Positions 42,977-50,874 of a stretch of DNA of 57,560 nt are shown here, in pieces; position 1 is the stretch's first letter; each line of letters starts with the position of its first letter. The notes beneath the pieces were generated by a model. The model was given only the letters and a program-made list of their open reading frames with translations, was not told the DNA's origin and searched no databases. The DNA lies in the NCBI GenBank assembly GCA_043808235.1, contig JAZDFC010000079.1:1-57560 (forward strand), read 5' to 3'. Both the position numbers and the translations under genes were made by a program. This DNA comes from JAZDFC01 sp043808235 (GTDB lineage Bacteria > Bacteroidota > Ignavibacteria > Ignavibacteriales > Melioribacteraceae).

Positions 42977-44971
42977 TTAATTCATCATTGATTGGTTGCC
43001 TTCAAATTTTTTGGGAAGCGAGACTGTAAATGAAGTACCTTCCCCTTCTTTACTTTTGACCGAAATATTTCCACGGTGCATCTTAACTATGCCGTAACTA
43101 ATTGGTAATCCAAGACCTGTTCCCTTTCCCATTTTTTTTGTTGTAAAGAACGGGGTGAATAGTTTTTTTATATTCTCATCCGAAATGCCGCAGCCTGAAT
43201 CTGTTACAGTAACTAATAATTTATTTCCTTCTGTATTTATCTTAACAGTAACTTTTTTTATCTGCCTATCTTCAAGCGCCTCACAAGCATTATTGATTAA
43301 ATTAAGAAACACTTGTTTCATCTGATCAGCATCGGCTTCTATTTCAGTATCAGAAGTATTATTCAATATTTCAAGTTCAACGTCGTTGTATTTCGGATTA
43401 ATTGAAATATTTTTTAGAATTAATTCAATAACCGAACTTACATTCACATTAGCTACTTTTAGTTTTCCCTGCCGGGCAAAATTTAACAGATCGGCGACAA
43501 TGTTTTTGCAACGGTTGGCTTCTTCGATTATTATTTTTAGATCATCCGCATTCTGGCTCGATTTGGAGAATTTCTCGAATTCCTTCTTTAGCATCGAAGC
43601 ATACATCATAATTGTGCCGAGTGGATTGTTAATCTCGTGTGCAACGCCGGCGGCAAGCTGTCCTATTGAGGCTAATTTTTCGGCATTATGAAGTTGTTCC
43701 TGTGTTTCCTTTAAATCTTTATACGCAAGCTCAAGTTTCTCAATCAAAAACGGCAGGCACATATCTTCTTCCGCTAAATCTTTAGCAATCGCAATTGCGT
43801 ATTCCCTGCATGACGGAAATCCGCACGCACCGCAATTCAGTTCATCCTGTTTAACAAATTTGTTTGTACGGGCGAGTATTTCCTTAATTTTATCTTCTGA
43901 AGGAGTCGGTCTTCTCTGGCTCTTCGGGGAAAACTTTCTTTCTAAATTCAGATTACGGCTGTTGTAAATTTCACTTTTCCAAACATGCTTATCCACAAGA
44001 TTGGTATTCTTTTCAATAAACTCAATCACTTTTTCTCTACGCGAATAATAATTCATATCACTATCTATTGCCGGACCGTTAATGCAACCTTCGCAGAAAA
44101 GTATATCTATAAATTTTGATTGAATTTTATTAGCCCAAACATCTTTAATTATCTGTTCGACTTTATCTTTGCCGTCAACAATAATAACATCCCTGGCAAG
44201 GATATCGCTTGAAATATTGGAAGTTTTTAATAATCCGCCTGTAAGTGGAAAAGACTTGCCGACATTAGCATACGGTGGATCGAAAATACTATCTTCCAAT
44301 TCCGATATATTAATATTTCTTTCTTCAATAATAGTTTTCAATTCCTGGAATGTAATTACCGCATCGATGGAACCAGCAACTTCTTCATCCATATATTCGC
44401 TTTTTTTTGCGACACAAGGACCGACGAAAACAACTTTTGTATCATTGCCGAAATTTGTTTTAATATAACGTCCCATCGCAATCATAGGAGAAACTATTTG
44501 TGCAATGTTAGGTACAAGTTCAACAAAATATTTTTCTATATAAGAACAAATAGCCGGGCAAGAGGAGGAAATTATGGTTTTTCCTTCGCTGTGCTGAAAC
44601 AGTTCTTCATATAGCGGACTAATTAAGTCGGCGCCGAAAGCAGTTTCCATTACTTTATTAAATCCAAGCGCTCTGAGAGCAGATGGCACCTTCATATAGC
44701 AATCAGGAAAGGAAGCGGCAAATGAAGGCGCCACAATAGCAACAGTAGAATCTACTCTCAAAATTTCATCGATAACTTTCGAAACATCGCTTTCAATTCT
44801 TTTAGCGTGTTGCGAACATACTTTAACACAATGACCACAGCTTATACATCGTTCGGGTATAACAACAGCCTGTCCATCGAGTACACGTATAGCAATAGCC
44901 GGACATTCCCTAATACATGAGTAACATCTTTTGCAATTCTGAGTAATCGTACTTACAATTCCGGCAAGCAT
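42977..44971 (-). CDS. Group D-like [FeFe]-hydrogenase fused to histidine kinase (putative H2/redox sensor)
   Basis: 664 residues. Two [4Fe-4S] motifs (CKRCYSCIRECP, CISCGHCVKVC), an H-cluster domain (about 70-340) with ISSSCPAI, GPCVAKK and FCEGCINGP, then a further Fe-S motif CGACGFPSC with a distal Cys in EDMCLPF (about 385-415), a HisKA (LAAGVAHEINNPLG) and a HATPase (NLINNACEAL, DSGCGI, GTGLGLPIS). In the first H-cluster motif the proton-relay Cys is Ser, and the third motif is C-x-x-C, features of sensory rather than catalytic hydrogenases. No membrane segment and no PAS. It should report H2 or the redox state to the receivers that follow it. It lies between hydA1 and set 2 in one operon. 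Confidence 0.92.
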   Translation of the reverse strand: MLAGIVSTITQNCKRCYSCIRECPAIAIRVLDGQAVVIPERCISCGHCVKVCSQHAKRIESDVSKVIDEILRVDSTVAIVAPSFAASFPDCYMKVPSALRALGFNKVMETAFGADLISPLYEELFQHSEGKTIISSSCPAICSYIEKYFVELVPNIAQIVSPMIAMGRYIKTNFGNDTKVVFVGPCVAKKSEYMDEEVAGSIDAVITFQELKTIIEERNINISELEDSIFDPPYANVGKSFPLTGGLLKTSNISSDILARDVIIVDGKDKVEQIIKDVWANKIQSKFIDILFCEGCINGPAIDSDMNYYSRREKVIEFIEKNTNLVDKHVWKSEIYNSRNLNLERKFSPKSQRRPTPSEDKIKEILARTNKFVKQDELNCGACGFPSCREYAIAIAKDLAEEDMCLPFLIEKLELAYKDLKETQEQLHNAEKLASIGQLAAGVAHEINNPLGTIMMYASMLKKEFEKFSKSSQNADDLKIIIEEANRCKNIVADLLNFARQGKLKVANVNVSSVIELILKNISINPKYNDVELEILNNTSDTEIEADADQMKQVFLNLINNACEALEDRQIKKVTVKINTEGNKLLVTVTDSGCGISDENIKKLFTPFFTTKKMGKGTGLGLPISYGIVKMHRGNISVKSKEGEGTSFTVSLPKKFEGNQSMMN

Positions 44972-44989
44972 TATTCTTATCCTTGTTAA

Positions 44990-46720
44990 CTATGAACCGG
45001 ATAAAATTACTTTTCGGTTCACATATTTGGTATGAAGAATCTCGTGAGCCTTATGACTATTCGGCGCTTCGAGGAACTCATCATAAATTTTCTTTACACC
45101 TTCGTTCTCATGCGAATTTCTGGTCTTAGCTTTCTCGTCAATTTGGTATAGAGCTTGAATTCTTTTCATAACTTTATCCGGTTTCTGGTGGATTGGTTGA
45201 CCACCGCCATTTATACATCCGCCCGGACAAGCCATCACTTCAATAAAATGATATTTTGATTGACCGCTTTCAACTTGCTTCAATATCGGATCGACATTTC
45301 CTATACCGTTTACAACTGCTACATTAACGATCGTACCGTTAATATCTATGCTCATTTCTTTCACACCATCCATTCCACGGATTGCTTCAAGTTCAAGTTT
45401 TTCTAAATTTTTACCGGTTAATTTGAAATATGCGGTTCTCAAAGCGGCTTCCATAACTCCACCCGAGGTACCGAAAATTGCCGCCGCGCCTGTTGACTCG
45501 CCAAGCGGATTATCAAACTCACTTTCGGGTAAGTCATCAAAATCAACTCCCGCCATCTTGTACATACGCACTAATTCTCGGGTAGTAAGTACCGCATCGA
45601 CATCCGCAATAAATTGTTCTCTTAATTCTGGCCGGGCTGCTTCAAATTTTTTAACCGTACAAGGCATTATCGATACAACATAAATATTTTTCGGATCGAT
45701 ACCCATCTTTTTAGCGTAATAGGTTTTTAATAATGCGCCTTCCATTTCATGCGGAGATTTACATGTAGAGACATGATTCAACAATTCAGGTTTGCTCTGC
45801 TCAATATATTTTACCCAGCCAGGACAGCAACTTGTAAACATCGGGAGATTCATTCCCTTCTCAAGCCTGCGAATCAACTCAGTGCCTTCTTCCATTATAG
45901 TTAAATCAGCGCCAAAGTTAGTATCAAATACTTTTTTGAATCCGAGTCTGCGCAAACCTGTTATCATCTTACCCGTAACATTTGTACCAAGAGGAAGATT
46001 GTACTCTTCACCCAAAGTTGCTCTTACTGCAGGAGCAATTTGAGCGACCACGAATTTGTTTTTACTGTTTATTGCATTTATAACTTCTTTGGTGGAACTC
46101 TTCTCACGTAGAGCGGCAGTCGGGCAGACAAGAATACATTGTCCGCAAAGAATACAGTCGCTGATATTCAATCCCTTGTTAAACGGAGTTGTAACATTGG
46201 ATTTAAATCCACGGTTAGTAATATCAATGGCGCCTATCTTTTGAACTTCGCCGCAAGCACGCACGCAACGCCCGCATAGAATACATTTTGCAGGATCTCT
46301 TTCCATCGATGCGCTGGAAATATCAATAGCATGCTCTTTCTTCTCACCTACAAACCTGTGTTCTCGTAATCCGTATTGTTCCGATAAATTCTGAAGTTCA
46401 CAGTTCCTGTTTCTCACACAAATCAAGCAATCTTGCGGATGATTCTCAACCAATAATTCAACAATTGTCTTTCTCGATGTTCGAACCCTCTGTGAATTTG
46501 TATCCACTTTCATCCCGTTAGCAACCGGGTAAGCACATGATGGAGTTAAACCCCGCATGCCTTCTACTTCAACAACGCATATTCGGCATGCGCCTGTGGG
46601 GAATAAATTTTTCATATGGCATAAAGTAGGAATATGAATTCCAACAGATTTTGCCGCTTCGAGAATTGTCATTCCTTCTTCGGCTTTTACTTTTATATTA
46701 TTAATTGTCAGTTCTATCAT
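44990..46720 (-). CDS. hydA: [FeFe]-hydrogenase catalytic subunit, set 1 (HydA)
   Basis: 576 residues. [2Fe-2S] domain (CHMKNLFPTGACRIC), His-ligated [4Fe-4S] (HPQDCLICVRNRNC), two [4Fe-4S] motifs (CILCGRCVRAC, CILCGQCILVCP) and a complete H-cluster domain: TSCCPGW, MPCTVKK and MACPGGC, followed by the small-subunit tail. All expected ligands and the proton-relay Cys are present, so it is expected to be active once matured by HydEFG, which are not in the window. It should form a complex with HydB1 and HydC1, 15 bases after hydB1. Confidence 0.96.
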   Translation of the reverse strand: MIELTINNIKVKAEEGMTILEAAKSVGIHIPTLCHMKNLFPTGACRICVVEVEGMRGLTPSCAYPVANGMKVDTNSQRVRTSRKTIVELLVENHPQDCLICVRNRNCELQNLSEQYGLREHRFVGEKKEHAIDISSASMERDPAKCILCGRCVRACGEVQKIGAIDITNRGFKSNVTTPFNKGLNISDCILCGQCILVCPTAALREKSSTKEVINAINSKNKFVVAQIAPAVRATLGEEYNLPLGTNVTGKMITGLRRLGFKKVFDTNFGADLTIMEEGTELIRRLEKGMNLPMFTSCCPGWVKYIEQSKPELLNHVSTCKSPHEMEGALLKTYYAKKMGIDPKNIYVVSIMPCTVKKFEAARPELREQFIADVDAVLTTRELVRMYKMAGVDFDDLPESEFDNPLGESTGAAAIFGTSGGVMEAALRTAYFKLTGKNLEKLELEAIRGMDGVKEMSIDINGTIVNVAVVNGIGNVDPILKQVESGQSKYHFIEVMACPGGCINGGGQPIHQKPDKVMKRIQALYQIDEKAKTRNSHENEGVKKIYDEFLEAPNSHKAHEILHTKYVNRKVILSGS

Positions 46721-46735
46721 TTTAGCCTCTCTACT

Positions 46736-48712
46736 CTATTGTACCAGGATTGCATCGAAACGGCAAGTCTCATAACACATACCGCACTTTATACATTTCG
46801 ATTCGATTATTAAATGGGGTTCTTTTTTATTTCCGATGATTGCATCGGCAGAGCATTTTTTAACGCACAATCCACATCCCGAACATTTATCTTTTTCAAT
46901 AGTGTATGTCAACAATTCCTTACACACTTTAGACTTGCATGTGCGTTCGAATAAATGCTCTTCATATTCATCTCTAAAATATCTAAGCCCGGATAATATC
47001 GGATTGGGAGCCGATTGACCAAGTCCGCAAAGAGAAGTATCTCGAATAACATCCGCCAATCTCTGTAAATGAATTATTCCTTTGAATCTTTGCAGCTGTT
47101 CAAGTTTGTTTCCGCCTTCCTTGTAACTTGTCGGTATTCGTTCGATAATTTCGAGCATACGCTTTGTACCTTCCCGGCAAGGAACGCATTTACCACATGA
47201 TTCATTTGTAATAAATGTTAGGAAGAATTTTGCAACATCAACCATGCAAGTATTTTCATCCATCACAACAAATCCGCCGGATCCCATCATGGCGCCAACA
47301 ACTTTCAACGATTCATAATCAACTTGTGTATCTAAAACTTCAGTTGGTAAACATCCACCCGAAGGTCCGCCTATTTGCACGGCTTTGAATTTTTTATTGT
47401 TCGGAATTCCACCGCCGATGTCGAATACAATATTTCGTAGAGAAACACCCATCGGCACTTCGACAAGACCGGTATAATTTATCATTCCGCTAAGTGCAAA
47501 TACTTTTGTGCCCTTGCTTTTTTCCGTTCCCATTGCCGCAAACCATTTTGCACCGTTTACAATTATCTCTGCTACGTTGGCAAATGTTTCAACATTATTT
47601 ATGACTGTAGGCTTGCCCCACAATCCTGAAACCGAAGGATAAGGAGGACGGGGACGCGGCATACCGCGTTTACCTTCGATTGAAGCAATGAGTGCGGTTT
47701 CTTCGCCGCATACAAATGCGCCGGCGCCCTTTTTAATTTTTAAATCGAAATTGAATCCGCTATTTAAAATATTTTCGCCAAGCAATCCGTATTCGCGGCA
47801 TTGAGTAAGTGTTTTCTCAAGTCTTTCGATTGCGAGCGGATATTCTGCCCGGCAGTAAATATACCCGAATGAAGCGCCGATTCCGAACGCGCCGATAATC
47901 ATTCCTTCTACTAATTTGAATGGATCGCTTTCAAGTACTGAACGATCCATGAACGCGCCTGGATCGCCTTCGTCGGCATTGCAGATAATATATTTTGTTT
48001 CAGAATCTTCCTTTAATGCCAATTCCCATTTTACTCCAGTCGGGAATCCGCCGCCGCCCCTCCCGCGTAAACCGGAGTCTTTTATTTCTTTTACAACTTC
48101 TTCGGGCGACATTAATCTCAATACTTTATCGAGTCCTTTAAAACCATCAGCGGCAATGTATTCGTCAATCGATTCGGGATTAATGATACCGCAGTTCTTT
48201 AACACAACACGTAATTGATTTTTGAAGAACGGCGTTTGCTTTAGATTCGGAATTTTTTCTGTTCCCTTTCCATAACTTGCAAAAGCTTTTTTCTCGTAAA
48301 CTCCGCCTTCAATTATAGTTTTTTTTATTAATTCCGGAACATCCTTCTCTTCTACGGCAACATAGATAATTCTTTCTTTTCCCGGTAATTTAATATCAAT
48401 GATTGGTTCCATGGTACCGAATCCGATACCGCCAACACAGACGACTTCTGCTTTTAAATTTTTAGTCTCTAATTCTTTTACAATGGCTTTTTTAACTTTA
48501 CCTGCACCGGACGCTAAACCGCTTGTATCCATTCCAACAAATATCAAGGGTAATTCATGTTCTTCGTAACGTAATTTTTTTAAATAACTACTTACCTCGT
48601 TTTCTTGTCCCGGATTAATTGAAGGATTAGTACAATGTGCAATAAACTCCTCGACGGGAGACTGAGGTGTGTGAAAACCTTTTTTGAATTTTAGTTCTAG
48701 AAATCTTTTCAT
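46736..48712 (-). CDS. hydB: HydB-type NuoF subunit, set 1, with C-terminal ferredoxin domain
   Basis: 658 residues. N-terminal thioredoxin-like domain (about 50-135), NuoF core binding NAD(H) and FMN (RGRGGGGFPTGVKW, NADEGDPGAFMDR, GAFVCGEETALI), [4Fe-4S] motif ESCGKCVPCREGT with distal Cys in SLCGLGQS, and two C-terminal [4Fe-4S] motifs (CSGCGLCVKKC, CIKCGMCYETC). This layout is that of electron-bifurcating HydB, which links NADH, ferredoxin and H2. The N-terminal domain lacks the usual [2Fe-2S] cysteines: it reads GMDTSGLASGAG and GGIGFGTMEP where C-x-G-x-x-C and TGC-x-GFC are expected. It overlaps hydC1 by four bases. Confidence 0.95.
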   Translation of the reverse strand: MKRFLELKFKKGFHTPQSPVEEFIAHCTNPSINPGQENEVSSYLKKLRYEEHELPLIFVGMDTSGLASGAGKVKKAIVKELETKNLKAEVVCVGGIGFGTMEPIIDIKLPGKERIIYVAVEEKDVPELIKKTIIEGGVYEKKAFASYGKGTEKIPNLKQTPFFKNQLRVVLKNCGIINPESIDEYIAADGFKGLDKVLRLMSPEEVVKEIKDSGLRGRGGGGFPTGVKWELALKEDSETKYIICNADEGDPGAFMDRSVLESDPFKLVEGMIIGAFGIGASFGYIYCRAEYPLAIERLEKTLTQCREYGLLGENILNSGFNFDLKIKKGAGAFVCGEETALIASIEGKRGMPRPRPPYPSVSGLWGKPTVINNVETFANVAEIIVNGAKWFAAMGTEKSKGTKVFALSGMINYTGLVEVPMGVSLRNIVFDIGGGIPNNKKFKAVQIGGPSGGCLPTEVLDTQVDYESLKVVGAMMGSGGFVVMDENTCMVDVAKFFLTFITNESCGKCVPCREGTKRMLEIIERIPTSYKEGGNKLEQLQRFKGIIHLQRLADVIRDTSLCGLGQSAPNPILSGLRYFRDEYEEHLFERTCKSKVCKELLTYTIEKDKCSGCGLCVKKCSADAIIGNKKEPHLIIESKCIKCGMCYETCRFDAILVQ

Positions 48713-49197
48713 AATACAGGCACCTCTTTCGCAGCGCTCTTTGCTGAACTTTCCCTGCGATATTTATTTACAATTTTTGCGATGTCTTTCACTTCCAATC
48801 TGCCGTAATATTCATCGTTAACATTTATTACAGGTGCAATACTACAGGCGCCAATGCAAGCAACAGTTTCGAGCGTAAATACTTTATCTCTTGTTGTATC
48901 GCCGGCTTTTATTCCTAATTCGGTTTCGAGCGCAATAAGAATATTCGCGGAATTTTTAACGTGACATGCAGTCCCGCGACAAACGCGGATAATATTTTTT
49001 CCAAGCGGTTTCAACCGGAACTGATTATAAAACGTGGCAACACCGTAAACGCTGCTCATCGGCATATCTAAAAACTCGGAAACTTCCCGCAAAGCCTTTT
49101 CCGGTAAATAACCATACAATTCTTGAATCTCCTGAAGCAATCCAATCAAACTTCCTCTGTCCTTAGCAGCATAATGATCAAAGATTTTTTCGTGCAT
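48709..49197 (-). CDS. hydC: NuoE-like [2Fe-2S] subunit, set 1 (HydC)
   Basis: 162 residues. Helical N-terminus (LIGLLQEIQELYGYLPEKAL) and thioredoxin-like [2Fe-2S] domain with ligands in VCRGTACHV and ACIGACSIAP. First gene of the ten-gene hydrogenase operon; AAAGG stands a few bases before ATG. It shuttles electrons between HydB flavin and HydA clusters. Confidence 0.95.
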   Translation of the reverse strand: MHEKIFDHYAAKDRGSLIGLLQEIQELYGYLPEKALREVSEFLDMPMSSVYGVATFYNQFRLKPLGKNIIRVCRGTACHVKNSANILIALETELGIKAGDTTRDKVFTLETVACIGACSIAPVINVNDEYYGRLEVKDIAKIVNKYRRESSAKSAAKEVPVL

Positions 49198-49485
49198 AAA
49201 CGAACCTTTTTGTTATTATCGATTTGCCCCTCATTAACAAACTGCATGCCATTGGGAAATCATCCAAAATCGCACAAAACAATCCATTAAGGAACACAAA
49301 AGTCTTAGATTTTGGGTTTCATTCCTAACTGTAAGAAAAAAGCATGCTGTACTTTCAAGATGGAATTCGCTTGATGAAGGAAATCTCAAGGTTTACCAAA
49401 GGGATTTACTTAAGCGAATATCATGAATGGCAACTGACTTGTTTTAATTGATCTGTGTCAATAAGTTTAATCTGTATGCGTGCTG
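49198..49485 (-). promoter_or_regulatory. Intergenic region upstream of the hydrogenase operon
   Basis: 288 bases with no reading frame. The promoter of the whole hyd operon should lie here on the minus strand. I find no convincing sigma-54 box or operator palindrome. Confidence 0.4.
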
Positions 49486-49929
49486 TTATTTTTTTAATAT
49501 TTGAAGAGCTCTGAAGATAATAATGTAAAGTATAAAAGGTGTGAAAACATTTATAACAAGGATATTTATGAAAATAAATCCGTAAACAAAAAGAAATGAT
49601 CCTGCAATGAAAACAGTATTTATCGCCAAAGCCCATAAAAGCGCTTTTAACCTCAAGCTAATCACAGTATCATTTTCAACTTTTTCCTTTGTGAATGAAA
49701 AAAGGAACAGCCCTATTATTAATAAAAGGGCTGTTGTCTCCTCTGAAAAATGATTATCGATTACTGAAAAATATTTGGTTTCGAAGTACTTCGAATAAAT
49801 TGCAAACACTTTAATATTCATGAATTCGGGTTTGATATCAAAATAAAATCTGATAATGCCCAGAATAGAACCAGCAAGTAGAGCAATCCATCCTACAACC
49901 CTAAATTTATTAGGCAATAGCGGTAGCAA
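49486..49929 (-). CDS. Small integral membrane protein of unknown function
   Basis: 147 residues with about four hydrophobic segments (about 10-27, 65-80, 93-115 and 120-142) and a positively charged RALQILKK end. No family recognised. It begins 17 bases after the lipoprotein gene, so the two are probably cotranscribed. A 9-bp inverted repeat (AACAGCCCT / AGGGCTGTT, about 49708-49738) inside it is probably coincidental. Confidence 0.7.
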   Translation of the reverse strand: MLPLLPNKFRVVGWIALLAGSILGIIRFYFDIKPEFMNIKVFAIYSKYFETKYFSVIDNHFSEETTALLLIIGLFLFSFTKEKVENDTVISLRLKALLWALAINTVFIAGSFLFVYGFIFINILVINVFTPFILYIIIFRALQILKK

Positions 49930-49946
49930 TTTATAAATCCGGTCTA

Positions 49947-50624
49947 TTAATTTGTATAGTCGGCGAAAAAGTAAGAACTTGCTTTAGAACCGTCTTCCAT
50001 CTCTATTTCAAACCAAACAAGTCCGAACTTATGATTGACACGATACACAATATTTTTAATTCCGGGAATCATTGGATCTTCTTCTACTTTAATAGTCTTG
50101 ATGTTATAAAATCCAAACGGGAAATCATCTTGATCTGTTCGCTCGGTAACCGTTCTAACGATTTGTGACCCATCATCTTTGGTTAATGGATAAGTATCCC
50201 CGACTTTCGCATCAAATTTCGCTATTGTGTGATATTTACCCTTTTTGTTGTAAAAGCCATAGTCCTGAATTCCTTCCGATGTACTTTTGAATGTTAGATC
50301 GACATTAACATTTCCATTATTATCTTTATAGCTTGAAGGAATAACACTATTTATCGCACTCAATGCAGGTATCTGCGAAAGATTTGCGCTTACATGCATA
50401 GTGACAACTCCATTAACATTGTTTTTTATAAAAATGGAATCAGCTACATCATAATAACTACCTCCGACTTTTACTGTCGCTCCAAAAGTATTTCCAACCG
50501 TATTGATAGCAAGATTGGTTTCTCCATTGATAACGTTTGGATCGTTCGAGTCTTCATCTTTATCGCATGAGATGAAGACCATTGAAAAAACTAAAAGAGC
50601 TATAATGAGATATAAATTTTTCAT
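49947..50624 (-). CDS. Lipoprotein of unknown function
   Basis: 225 residues. Signal peptide with lipobox VFISC (Cys about residue 20) followed by an acidic stretch DKDEDSNDPN, a signal in this lineage for surface or outer-membrane lipoproteins. The rest is beta-rich with repeated polar strands and no recognised motif. Preceded by GGGAGAAAAAA, an adequate ribosome-binding site. It stands at the head of a two-gene unit with the membrane protein, divergent from the restriction-modification gene. Confidence 0.85.
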   Translation of the reverse strand: MKNLYLIIALLVFSMVFISCDKDEDSNDPNVINGETNLAINTVGNTFGATVKVGGSYYDVADSIFIKNNVNGVVTMHVSANLSQIPALSAINSVIPSSYKDNNGNVNVDLTFKSTSEGIQDYGFYNKKGKYHTIAKFDAKVGDTYPLTKDDGSQIVRTVTERTDQDDFPFGFYNIKTIKVEEDPMIPGIKNIVYRVNHKFGLVWFEIEMEDGSKASSYFFADYTN

Positions 50625-50874
50625 TTTTTTCTCCCGTAAATCATTGTTGAATCAGTTTGAAAAGTCTCCCCTATTGAAGGGGGTTAATATTATTTTATTC
50701 TTGTACTAGTCGAAAATTAGTTGATATAAATTCTTTTATCAATCAATATGAAGATAATTATGTGGTTGATTTGCAAAGAAGAAATTCTTCCAAAGTTAGA
50801 AATAAAATCCATTTCATCAATCCCGAACATTCCCTAAATTAGAACCCAAATTATTCTCTCATACGGATTCCTTA
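50625..50874. promoter_or_regulatory. Divergent intergenic region
   Basis: 250 bases between the minus-strand lipoprotein and the plus-strand restriction-modification gene. It must hold promoters in both directions, but no consensus box is clear. No strong Shine-Dalgarno precedes the ATG at 50875. Confidence 0.4.

Noticed and set aside
42977..44971. A further catalytic hydrogenase
   Set aside because: The first H-cluster motif lacks the proton-relay Cys, the third is shortened to C-x-x-C, and a kinase is fused to the end; a sensory role is more likely.
49705..49740. Possible terminator hairpin AACAGCCCT / AGGGCTGTT
   Set aside because: It lies inside a membrane-protein coding region with no T run and a 12-base loop; probably coincidence.
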